From the NCBI GenBank assembly GCA_021778935.1, contig JAJYBQ010000012.1:1-21867 (forward strand): a stretch of DNA of 21,867 nt, given 5' to 3'. The notes beneath the pieces were generated by a model. That model made no database searches, was not told the DNA's origin, and saw only the letters and a program-made list of their open reading frames with translations. Of the stretch, positions 1 to 7,900 are shown piece by piece. The DNA is from Pseudomonadota bacterium (lineage in GTDB: Bacteria > Pseudomonadota > Gammaproteobacteria > Burkholderiales > Burkholderiaceae). Numbering within the stretch: the first letter of the stretch is position 1; every line of letters starts with the position of its first letter. The translations under genes were made by a program, and so were the position numbers.

Positions 1-1
1 T

Positions 2-163
2 CGGCGGCTGGTCGCCGATTGGTGCGCACTGCTGCAACGGCGGATGAAGATGTCGGTGGCGTTCAGCGGTTCCGAGGCGTACCTCGCGATCGGGGAGCAC
101 ACGCTCACGGGCGCGCTTGCGCCGATCTCCCTCGATCCGGCCACCGACGCCGATCCGCAGTGA
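2..163 (+). CDS. C-terminal fragment of an unidentified protein (gene starts before the window)
   Basis: An open frame enters from the left edge and runs 53 codons to a TGA at 161-163. The peptide starts RRLVADWCALLQRRMKMSVA and ends in an acidic, proline-containing tail (DPATDADPQ). I do not recognise the family from so short a tail. The continuous frame, GC-rich third positions and a stop followed by a clear intergenic gap before the next gene argue that it is a real gene end. The competing frame that spans 19-645 is best explained as the next gene read upstream of its true start, so it does not contradict this call. Confidence 0.5.
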   Translation, partial: RRLVADWCALLQRRMKMSVAFSGSEAYLAIGEHTLTGALAPISLDPATDADPQ

Positions 164-279
164 TCCCTGCGGGCCGACCCGCCCTGTCGCAGCGGAACGC
201 ACAGCGGCGGGGGAGTCTGGTAGATTTTGGCCGCGTGTCACGGGCCACTCCCGCAATCCCTTCCCAGGTCGGAGAAAAA

Positions 280-645
280 ATGAGCAGAAACGTTGCATTG
301 GCAGGTACGTTCGCGCTGGCGTTGTTCCTGGCGGCGACGGTTCCCGGCAATGCCGAGACCTCGCAGATGACGATCCCGCAGGTACGGCACACGATCCGAT
401 CGGCGCATACCAAGGCCGACCATCGTGCGCTGGCCTCCTTCTACGAGGCGAAGGCCCGGGAAGCCCGGAAGTGGGCCGAACTGCATCGGGAAATGGCGCA
501 GGACTATGAGGAAAGCGGGAAGCCGGAGGACGAGTCGCAGGTTCCGCTGATGAAGAGCATCGCCAAGCAGTACGACGAAATGGCGGCCAAGTACGATGCG
601 CTGGCCACCCACCACCGCACGCGCGCAAAGACCGTAAAAGAGTGA
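280..645 (+). CDS. Small secreted helical protein of unknown function
   Basis: This gene encodes 121 residues. The start at 280 is chosen because GGAG lies at 271-274, five bases before the ATG, and because the protein then begins with a textbook signal peptide: MSRN, a hydrophobic core (ALAGTFALALFLAATV) and a likely cleavage site near GNAE, about residue 24. The longer open frame to position 19 has no such logic. The mature part is charged and almost certainly alpha-helical, rich in Ala, Lys, Glu, His and Tyr, with repeated A-KY/YEAKA-type heptad-like spacing that could form a helical hairpin or coiled coil. No catalytic motif or cysteine is seen. It probably acts in the periplasm. I do not recognise a named family. 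Downstream, at 654-675, a hairpin separates it from the convergent rsuA gene. Confidence 0.75.
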   Translation: MSRNVALAGTFALALFLAATVPGNAETSQMTIPQVRHTIRSAHTKADHRALASFYEAKAREARKWAELHREMAQDYEESGKPEDESQVPLMKSIAKQYDEMAAKYDALATHHRTRAKTVKE

Positions 646-653
646 CCGGAAAC

Positions 654-675
654 GTCCGCGGAAAAATCCGCGGAC
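654..675. terminator. Perfect 8-bp hairpin between convergent genes
   Basis: GTCCGCGG at 654-661 pairs perfectly with CCGCGGAC at 668-675 around a six-base A-rich loop. It starts 8 bases after the stop of the 280-645 gene and lies about 70 bases past the end of rsuA on the other strand, so it could serve either or both. No T-tract follows on either strand, so it is not a classical intrinsic terminator. Its function as a terminator or mRNA 3' end is inferred. Confidence 0.4.
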
Positions 676-748
676 AAGACCGCAGACACGACGGGTGGAT
701 TCCGTCTTCGAGCCCGGCTGACTCGATTCGCCGAATCACCTGGCCGAA

Positions 749-1465
749 TCACTCCGATGACAGCAGTCCGAGTTCGGATTCGCCCAGATGGCACCAGCCG
801 CCCTCGGGTAGTTCGAGGGCCTCCAGGCGCAGCCCGCCGATGGCGGTGCGCTGCAGCGCCGTGCAGTGGTTGCCGGCGGCGGCCAGCATGCGTTTCACCT
901 GGTGGTACTTGCCCTGCTCCAGCGTGATGGCGATGCGGTTCGGCCCCAAGGCCTCGCATCGCACCGCGGCCAGTGGAGCCGGCTCGTCGTGCAGCTGCAC
1001 CCCGGCCCGCATGACCGCAACGAGTTCGGGCGTGACCGGGTCGTGCGTGCCCGCCACATAGTGCTTGAGCACCTTGCGCTTGGGTGACGACTGCGCATGG
1101 ATGAAGCGGCCATCGTCGGACAGCAGCAGCAGGCCGGTGGTGTCATGGTCCAGCCGTCCGACCGGCTGCACCCCGCGCAAGCGCATCGGCTCGGGGAGCA
1201 GGCTCAGCACACCCGGATGGTGACTGGGGCGGCGCGAACATTCATATCCGGCGGGCTTGTTCAGCGCCAAGTACACCTGTTCGCGGTAGACCCAGGGTTC
1301 GTCGAACACCGTGAACTCGATGCCGGTCGGGTCCAACTGCATCCGCGGGTCGGTCGCCGGCGTGCCGCCGACGGCGACATGGCCGTCGGCGACGAGCTGC
1401 TGGCAATGCCTGCGGGTTCCGAATCCCTGGGATTGCAGAAGACGGTCCAGGGTCACCCGCCGCAT
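749..1465 (-). CDS. rsuA: 16S rRNA pseudouridine(516) synthase, RsuA/RluB/E/F family
   Basis: This cytoplasmic enzyme isomerises a uridine to pseudouridine in rRNA; RsuA itself modifies U516 of 16S rRNA. The 238-residue protein has an N-terminal S4-type RNA-binding domain (about residues 3-50, starting TLDRLLQSQGFGTRRH), the LNKPAGYECS segment at about 68-77, and the catalytic motif GRLDHDTTGLLLL with the nucleophilic Asp at residue 106. A later KYHQVKRMLAAAGNH segment is the usual C-terminal motif. Length is typical for RsuA. The ATG at 1465 is preceded by GGAGG with five bases of spacing. The exact substrate (RsuA versus RluB, RluE or RluF) cannot be fixed by eye. The compact length and lack of a long C-terminal tail favour RsuA over RluB. 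Confidence 0.88.
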   Translation of the reverse strand: MRRVTLDRLLQSQGFGTRRHCQQLVADGHVAVGGTPATDPRMQLDPTGIEFTVFDEPWVYREQVYLALNKPAGYECSRRPSHHPGVLSLLPEPMRLRGVQPVGRLDHDTTGLLLLSDDGRFIHAQSSPKRKVLKHYVAGTHDPVTPELVAVMRAGVQLHDEPAPLAAVRCEALGPNRIAITLEQGKYHQVKRMLAAAGNHCTALQRTAIGGLRLEALELPEGGWCHLGESELGLLSSE

Positions 1466-1540
1466 CGCGCCCTCCGGGGCCGCGATGCCCGCAACGCGTG
1501 AAGTTTTCGGCCGGCATCGGCTGCGCCGTTCCCGACCACC

Positions 1541-1657
1541 TTACTGCTGCACCTTCTTCTCGCCCCGCGCCCACGTGACGTCGTCGCCGAAAATGGCCAC
1601 GACCGGAACGACGAAGGTAATCAGAATGAAGATTCCCAGCCACCAGTTCGTACTCAT
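1541..1657 (-). CDS. 38-residue single-pass membrane peptide
   Basis: A short frame starts at ATG 1657 and ends at TAA 1541. It encodes MSTNWWLGIFILITFVVPVV followed by AIFGDDVTWARGEKKVQQ. Residues 5-23 form one hydrophobic helix, and the tail is charged and hydrophilic, as in small inner-membrane peptides. A good ribosome site (CGGGAGAG, about six bases before ATG) and a hydrophobicity pattern that noise rarely gives support it. It lies on the same strand as rsuA and the EF-hand gene, about 75 bases upstream of rsuA. No known family is recognised. Small subunits of membrane complexes look like this, but no partner complex is encoded nearby, so no function is assigned. Confidence 0.65.
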   Translation of the reverse strand: MSTNWWLGIFILITFVVPVVAIFGDDVTWARGEKKVQQ

Positions 1658-1735
1658 GATTTCTCTCCCGAAATAAGTGCGTCACAGACGACCGGTGATC
1701 CTGCGTCCGCGGGAACAATGCCGGGCGTCGGGACG

Positions 1736-1771
1736 CGGCGGCGGGGTGGAACCGTGTCCACCCCGCCGCCG
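1736..1771 (-). terminator. Very strong 15-bp perfect hairpin downstream of the EF-hand gene
   Basis: CGGCGGCGGGGTGGA at 1736-1750 is exactly complementary to 1757-1771, with a six-base loop. It lies 34 bases after the stop of the minus-strand EF-hand gene and about 80 bases before the small membrane peptide gene. Position and stem strength fit a terminator or attenuator for the EF-hand transcript. No run of T follows the stem on the minus strand, so intrinsic termination is not certain, and the hairpin may instead protect an mRNA 3' end. Confidence 0.55.
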
Positions 1772-1804
1772 GTTCAACGGCGCATGCGGATATGCCTACG
1801 GGCA

Positions 1805-2176
1805 CTAGGGCCGAGCCATGGAATGTTCGAATTCATCGAACTCCGCGCTCGACATCCTTCCGTCATGGTCGCTATCGAACCGATCGAACGCAAGCGCCAA
1901 GCGCTTCCAACCGGCCGCATCGTCTCGGCTGATATAGCCGTCGTGGTCGCGATCAAGGCTCTCGAACTCGGCCTTGATTTCCTCTTCTTCCTTCATATAC
2001 ACGGCCATCACATAGTAAAGGAAGACCATCATGAGCCCAAGCATGGCGGGCCAGGTCCAGTCGAGCCCTTCGGTGATGTGATAGATCGCGTTCGGCATTT
2101 TCCAGAGGAGAAAGCCAACCATGAGGAACGGCGCGAAGACCGAAATCAGCGCTGCAGTGATTCGAATCGTCTTCAT
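1805..2176 (-). CDS. Membrane protein with two EF-hand calcium-binding loops
   Basis: The 123-residue protein begins at ATG 2176, chosen because AGGAGGTG sits just upstream (2181-2188 on the complementary strand) and because the protein then opens with a transmembrane helix. Helices lie at about residues 8-25 and 43-61. The acidic segment KEEEEIKAEFE leads to two canonical 12-residue EF-hand loops, DRDHDGYISRDD (75-86) and DSDHDGRMSSAE (101-112). Both have Asp at positions 1, 3 and 5 and Gly at 6; the second has the usual Glu at 12, while the first has Asp, which usually shifts affinity toward weaker calcium or magnesium binding. The EF-hand pair follows the second helix. By topology it could be cytoplasmic or periplasmic. 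The specific role is unknown; calcium sensing at the membrane is inferred from the motifs. Confidence 0.82.
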   Translation of the reverse strand: MKTIRITAALISVFAPFLMVGFLLWKMPNAIYHITEGLDWTWPAMLGLMMVFLYYVMAVYMKEEEEIKAEFESLDRDHDGYISRDDAAGWKRLALAFDRFDSDHDGRMSSAEFDEFEHSMARP

Positions 2177-2397
2177 TTGAACACCTCCTGCATTTCCAAA
2201 ATGCATCGGGAATACATTCATACTTATACGCCAAATCAAAATAAGAATCTACAAAGACTTCTGTCGCCGACTCACTCGAAAAGGGCGTTCCGGCACCGCC
2301 ACTCGATGGGAATTCGGGGTCGCGCATCCCGCATCGAAGGGGCGGAGGAGTACAAATCCGCGATGCCGCCCGTCGGCCTTCCGATCCTATTTTCCAC

Positions 2398-3930
2398 TCA
2401 AGCCCGGTGCGCCGCGAAAGGAGATCGCGCGGTCGCGTCCCCGACCATTCCTTCGGGCCGCACCCATTGGTCGAACTGCTCGGCGGTAACGTATCCCAGC
2501 GCGAGGGCGGCCTCGCGCAGGCTCACGCCGCTGGCGTGCGCAAGCTTGGCCACCATGGCGGAACGGTCGTATCCGATATGCGGACTGAGCGCCGTCACGA
2601 GCATCAGGGAGCGGCCGACCAGATCGGCGATGCGCGCCGTGTCGGGCTCGATGCCGCGCACGCAGTGCGCGTCGAAGCTGGCCATGGCGTCCGACAGCAG
2701 GCGGACGCTCTGCAGAAAATTGTGGGCGAGCAGCGGCTTGTACACGTTGAGTTCGAAATTTCCCGAGGCGCCGCCGATGGTCATCGCGACGTCGTTGCCG
2801 AACACCTGACAGCAGACCATCGCCAGCGCCTCGGCTTGCGTCGGGTTCACCTTGCCCGGCATGATCGAACTCCCCGGTTCATTCCCGGGCAGGCGGATTT
2901 CGCCCAGGCCGCAGCGCGGACCCGAAGCGAGCCAACGCACATCGCCGGCAATCTTCATCAAGGCCACCGCGAGGGTCTTGAGCGCACCATGCGCGCTCAC
3001 CAGCGGATCGTGCGCGGCCAGCGCGGCAAAGAGATTCGCCGCGCAGTGAAACGGCAATCCCGTCTCTTCGGCCAGGAGGCCGGCAACCCGCGGTCCGAAC
3101 TGCGGATGGGTGTTGATGCCGGTACCGACCGCCGTGCCGCCGACCGCAAGTCCGTGAAGCGCAGCGAGGCTCCGTCTGATCGCCTCGTCGGCATGATCGA
3201 GTTGCGCGACCCACCCGGAAATCTCCTGCCCCAGGGTCAGGGGCGTCGCGTCCTGCAGGTGTGTCCGCCCGATCTTGACGATGTCGGAAAACGCGATCGA
3301 CTTTTCGGCGAGCGTCGCCCGCAAGCCGCGCAATGCCGGCATCAGATCCTCGCGAATCCGCACCGCGGCGGCGATGTGCATGGCCGTCGGGAAGATGTCG
3401 TTGGTCGACTGCCCGAGATTCACTTCGTCGTTGGGGTGAATGCGGCGGTCCATGCCTCGGCCGCCGCCGAGCAACTCCGACGCCCGGTTCGCGATAACCT
3501 CATTCATGTTCATGTTGGTCTGCGTTCCCGAGCCGGTTTGCCACACCACAAGCGGGAACATCCCGCGATGCGCGCCGGCGAGCACCTCGTCGGCCGCCCG
3601 CGCGATCGCCTCGGCCTTCGCGGCATCCAGAAGACCCAATGCGGCGTTGGCGCGCGCGCAGGCACGCTTGACGAGCGCCAGCGCCATGAGCAGGGCCTCC
3701 GGCATTCGTTCATCGGAGATGCGAAAGTGCTCCAGCGAGCGCTGAGTCTGCGCGCCCCACAGCGCATCGGCCGGCACTTCGATCTCGCCGAAGGAATCGC
3801 GCTCCCATCGAACGCCACCGTCCAGGAGCGCCGGCGGATCGACGTCGGATTCCCGGACCTGACCTCCCTCGGCCACCATGTCGCAAACGGCCTGCGAAAC
3901 GCCCCGGGGCCGCAGCATCGGGATGGCCAT
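2398..3930 (-). CDS. fumC: Class II fumarate hydratase
   Basis: This iron-independent enzyme interconverts fumarate and L-malate in the TCA cycle, acting as a cytoplasmic homotetramer. The family marks are in order: [14 protein letters not shown] (132-145), [14 protein letters not shown] (165-178), [10 protein letters not shown] with the catalytic-site His (221-230), and the signature [11 protein letters not shown] with the active-site Ser (353-363). The protein has 510 residues against about 460 usual. The extra length is an N-terminal leader of about 40 residues before the conserved [21 protein letters not shown] keep the ATG at 3930 because GAGGT precedes it inside the end of the upstream gene, only three bases away, which implies translational coupling. 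An internal start near residue 18 is the alternative. The leader is unlike the standard family start and carries no recognised motif. Confidence 0.93.
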   Translation of the reverse strand: MAIPMLRPRGVSQAVCDMVAEGGQVRESDVDPPALLDGGVRWERDSFGEIEVPADALWGAQTQRSLEHFRISDERMPEALLMALALVKRACARANAALGLLDAAKAEAIARAADEVLAGAHRGMFPLVVWQTGSGTQTNMNMNEVIANRASELLGGGRGMDRRIHPNDEVNLGQSTNDIFPTAMHIAAAVRIREDLMPALRGLRATLAEKSIAFSDIVKIGRTHLQDATPLTLGQEISGWVAQLDHADEAIRRSLAALHGLAVGGTAVGTGINTHPQFGPRVAGLLAEETGLPFHCAANLFAALAAHDPLVSAHGALKTLAVALMKIAGDVRWLASGPRCGLGEIRLPGNEPGSSIMPGKVNPTQAEALAMVCCQVFGNDVAMTIGGASGNFELNVYKPLLAHNFLQSVRLLSDAMASFDAHCVRGIEPDTARIADLVGRSLMLVTALSPHIGYDRSAMVAKLAHASGVSLREAALALGYVTAEQFDQWVRPEGMVGDATARSPFAAHRA

Positions 3931-3933
3931 GGC

Positions 3934-4524
3934 CTACCTCGCCGTGTCGTCGACGAACCGGGAATAGGGCAATTCATCCAGTTGCAGCGGCTTTCCGTCC
4001 GCAAGCACTTCCTTGAAGGGGCCAAGCTCGGAACCGGCACCGCGAACCATCACGACAACCTTGCCGTCGATGATGGCATTGTGAAGGGATTCGATCTTTT
4101 CCTCCGGAATGCCGGCGCGGTGGAATGCCACCGCCAGTTGCGACAAGGCCGCGGAGCCGCTCATCGCCGCGGCGCCGATCGCCGTGCCGCCGGCGATGGC
4201 CTCGACGATGTGTCCCGCCGCCAAGACCGGGCCGACCCCCGGAATCATGAACAGCCCCGCCGCTCCGGCGAGCAGCCCCCACAACCCGCCCCAAAAGGCA
4301 CCCTGCTTGCCCCACGCCCGCATCCGGTCGCCGACCTCCAGGTGGTAGATCCCCAGCGTGTCGTCCCCGATCGCGTGCTGCTTCCCGAGCACCGAGATGA
4401 GGTCCATCTGGCAGCCTTTGCGATTCAGACGCCGCAAGACGGACTCGGTCGCCGCCTCGTCGGAATACACCGCAACCAGGACCCGATTCCGCTCCCGCCA
4501 TGACGGTCTTTCGATCTTGTCCAT
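3934..4524 (-). CDS. Glycine-rich membrane-associated stress-type protein (DUF1269-like), upstream partner of fumC
   Basis: The start at 4524 is supported by GGGAGGTG eight bases before ATG. A longer frame reaches 4788 but has no ribosome site and crosses the 37-base repeat, so it is rejected. The 196-residue protein has an N-terminal alpha/beta part (about 14-65, VLVAVYSDEAATESVLRRLN) resembling general-stress or DUF1269-type proteins. A long Gly/Ala-rich hydrophobic stretch follows at 76-122 (FWGGLWGLLAGAAGLFMIPG, then GGTAIGAAAM), like glycine-zipper membrane hairpins. A soluble C-terminal part contains IPEEKIESLHNAIIDGKVVV. The family resemblance is from memory of pattern only. Its stop lies three bases before the fumC ATG, so the two are almost certainly co-translated. 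No enzymatic motif is visible. Confidence 0.75.
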   Translation of the reverse strand: MDKIERPSWRERNRVLVAVYSDEAATESVLRRLNRKGCQMDLISVLGKQHAIGDDTLGIYHLEVGDRMRAWGKQGAFWGGLWGLLAGAAGLFMIPGVGPVLAAGHIVEAIAGGTAIGAAAMSGSAALSQLAVAFHRAGIPEEKIESLHNAIIDGKVVVMVRGAGSELGPFKEVLADGKPLQLDELPYSRFVDDTAR

Positions 4525-4914
4525 ATCGGCACCTCCCTCACGTGACGCCATCCGCCACCGCCGGACGGACCACGGCGCGCTGTCGATTAGACTGAGCGAA
4601 TCATCGGAAGTTGCCCGGCCCTGCGGTCGGACGGTCGACATCAACAACCCGAACACCGGCGACGATTTCGTGCTCGGGGCCAAGGAACTGTCGCTGCCCG
4701 ACGGCAGTCGCCGGCCGTATTCGCTCTGACTCGCGGCAGAATACCCGCGCGTGATCGATGCCAACTGGATCGGCATGAAGCTCAGCAAGCTACCCGATTT
4801 CGGCGAACAGAACGGTGGTTCTGGGCGAGACGGGGGCGTGCAGTTGAACTGCGTCGGCCTGTTCGTTGCTGAAGTCGTCCGGGAAGTGACGTTCGACCAT
4901 TTCGCGGACGATCG
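4525..4914. other. Coding-poor gap downstream of tpsA with possible gene debris
   Basis: These 390 bases hold copy A of the 37-base direct repeat (4597-4633). On the + strand, the frame running through the repeat continues to a TGA near 4729 as a hydrophilic tail (DINNPNTGDDFVLGAKELSL). On the minus strand a 36-residue frame at 4790-4900 (MVERHFPDDFSNEQADAVQL at its start) has no ribosome site. Both may be fragments of broken genes or chance; I recognise neither. No convincing terminator for tpsA is seen. Confidence 0.4.
4597..4633 (+). repeat. 37-base direct repeat, copy A (left border of the TPS block)
   Basis: The sequence begins CGAATCATCGGAAGTTGCCC and matches 14265-14301 in the same orientation at 35 of 37 positions. 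The mismatches are at 4620 and 4627. Similarity stops abruptly on both sides. The pair encloses the two-partner secretion genes and the IS66 remnant. It could be an insertion-element end, a dispersed genomic repeat or the product of recombination. Confidence 0.75.
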
Positions 4915-7900
4915 TCAGAGCGCTCCCGCGGGAAGGCTGGGCAACCGGACTCCGCCCTCCACCACCGTCAAGTCGATACCCGACAGCGGAGCGACTGGCG
5001 CTACGCCGGTCGGCAACGCGACGGACTGCGAGGCCGACTGCTGGACAGCCTGAGAATGGGAAATGACATTTGCTGAAAAAATGGTGGGCTGGATCAAGTT
5101 TCCGGCATTGGGTACCACCGCACTTTGATTCACCGCCGCACCGATCGCACTGCTCTGTCTGGATTGCACCGGGGAAATCCAATCCAGGGTTCCCGTGAAG
5201 GCGTTACCGAGCGGTACCACCGTCACCATGCCTCCTGTGGAGTCCATCGTCGAGGATTGATCGACGCCAATCACCGTTCCCGCTTGCTGATTGATATTGC
5301 CCGCTGCATTGACCGTCAAATTGCCGGTCGCATTGAGGGTCCCCATGGTCACGGCGCCCGCGTTGGCAACCAGGTCGATATTTCGACCCGAGATATTGGA
5401 AAACGACAGGTTTCCGATCACCTGCGTGATGCTGATGTCGCCCCCCATGGCAATCATCCCGGGCGCAGTTTGGCTGAACGACTGCGTGACGGTCAAATTT
5501 CCGCTGCCGACAATTTTCCCGCCGGTCTGCGCCAACGATGCCACCGTCAGATTGCCCTTGTCCGTCACCGCACCCGTGCCCAGATTCCCGGAGGTGCCTC
5601 CGTTGCCGACCTGCAACGTGCCGGCATCGATCGTCGTCGTACCGCTGTACGTGTTGTCGGCCGTCAGCGTCGTCGTACCCGGACCGGACTGCGTCAATCC
5701 GCCCGTGCCCGAAATCGCCTGTGCAAGCGTCGCGCCGTTGGAGCGGTCGATCGCCAGATTGCCGTTGTCCGTCACCGCACCCATGCCCAGATTCCCGGAG
5801 GCGCCTCCGTTGCCGACCTGCAGCGTGCCGGAATCGATCGTCGTCGTACCGCTGTACGTGTTGTCGGCCGTCATGGTGAGCGTTCCCGGCCCTGACTGCG
5901 TCACGCCTCCCGAGCCGGAAATCGCCTTGCCGATCGTCGCATTGCCCGGCAGATCGAACGTCAGATTTCCGTTATCCTGGATGCCGCCCGATCCGCCGAG
6001 CGTCCCGCCCCGTTGCGTCATCGTGGTCACCGTCAGCGTGCCGTCATTGGTGATCGTGCCTCCCGTCTGCGTGAGCGCCCCAAGTTGCATGTTGCCGGCG
6101 ACGTTGAGCGTGCCCGCAACCATGCTCAAATTGCCCGCCGTCCCCAGGCTGGCCAGGCTTACCGGCCCCCCTTGCGCGGGGGCCACCACGGCATTCCCGT
6201 TGAACGTCACCGTCACGCCGCTCGGAATCGTGACATTGGCCACATTCGACAGGTCCGGCACCGCACCGCCCGCCCAGTTCGCCGGATCGAACCAGTTGCC
6301 GCTGCTGCCGCCGGTCCACGTCACCGATGACAGCTGCGTGATGGTGGCGGCAAGCCCTGTCGGCTGCGTCAGTCGGTAGTTACCGGCGGCGGGTCCCGAA
6401 ATGCCGTCGCCGGCCGTCACCGCCATATTGGTTCCGACGTTCTGGCTTGCGAACGTGCCGGCTTGCGCAAAATTCACGTTCGCGGCATCACTCGAAAGCA
6501 CGCCCACCAACGTTCCGCCCGTAAGCGTCGCCGTCGTCGTCCCATCGTAGACCTTGTTTTGCGCCGTCTCGCCACTCACCGTCAACGTCTTGGGATCGAT
6601 GGTGAGCGTCCCCGGCACATAGCTGATCGTGTAGTTCGACAGCCCCGTGCCCGTGGCGCTCGCCACGATCCCGTTGCTCAAACCCGTGTAGATCCCCGCC
6701 GACTGCGTACCCGGAACCACGGTGTTGCCGCCTTGCGTCAGCGTCACCACGGAAATCGCGTCGCGGTTGACCAGGCCAGTGTCCGTATAGGCGCTCGTGC
6801 CCAAGGCGAGCGCCGTGCCGTACGTCGTCGTCTGCCCAGAGGCCGTGATCGTCAGCGGCGCCTTGTTCACCGTTAGCGCCGTGCCGTTCGTACCCGCCTG
6901 CACGATCGTGTAGTTGCCGTCCGGCGTCACACCGCTGCCGGTGATCGCATAGCTTCCTGCCGGGCTCGACGAACTCGCAGTCGTGCCAAAGGTCAGCGTC
7001 CCGCTCGTCGCGCTCGATTGCGTCTGCCCGTTCACGAACCCCGTCAGCGACCCGGTCAGCAACGGCAGCGATCCGCCATACGTCATGCTCGTCGTGTTGG
7101 CCGTCTCCATAAGCGGCGCCGGGGTGATGTTCGCACTCAGCGCCGTGGGTTGGCTTAGCACGTAATTTCCCGCTGAAGCGCCCGTAATCGTGTCGGCCGC
7201 CGTCACCGTCACCGCATTGCCGACATTGGGTGTGTCGAAACTGCCCACCTGCACCAAGGTGACGTTGTCGCCAGACAGCACGCCCGGCAAAGTACCTCCA
7301 CTCAAGCTGGCGATGGTCGTGGCGTCGTACACCTTGTTGGCCGCCGTCTCGCCGCTGACCGTCAGCGCCAGCGGGTTGACCACATAGTTCGCCGTGGGCG
7401 TCGTGTAGCCTGCAAACGTGTAGTTGCCGGAGTCCGCGCCGCCGAGGATCGTGCCGACGCTTTGCGTGTAACTGCCCGCGTCGAGATGGCCGCTTGCGCT
7501 GTTCACCGGGTTGTCGATGCTGGCGGTGGCCGTCACCTTATCCCCGCTGATGGAATTTCCGAACGTCACCGTTCCTGCCACCACCGGCGAGCCATACGTC
7601 GAACTGCCCACCGCAATCTGCGCTCCCGTCAGCGCGAGTTGGCCCACGTTCAATTCGCCGCTGCTGACCGCGTTGTCGGTGAAGCCGTAGCCCAGGCTGC
7701 TGGTCAGGCCCGACACGTAGGCCACGTCGTGCGTTCCGGCTACGGGATTGCCCGACGTGGATCGCGCGCCGGAAACCGACCATGTGGCCGCACCTCCCAC
7801 CACCCCGGCGGAGGTATCGCCGTTTACATAACCGCTGTAGGTGCCGCTGAAGGTCGGCAGAGCAGCGCCATAGGTCATACTTCTTGCACCAGGCGTCACC

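Noticed and set aside
19..645. A longer 208-codon version of the small secreted protein
   Set aside because: The added N-terminus overlaps the preceding gene end and hides the signal peptide; the start at 280 has a proper ribosome site.
721..760. Direct repeat GCCGAATCAC near the rsuA end
   Set aside because: Two ten-base copies spaced closely in GC-rich sequence with no further structure; not worth a separate call.
2407..4503. A 698-codon + strand frame across fumC and its upstream gene
   Set aside because: It is antisense to clear FumC motifs and has an Arg/His/Gly-rich composition typical of a shadow frame.
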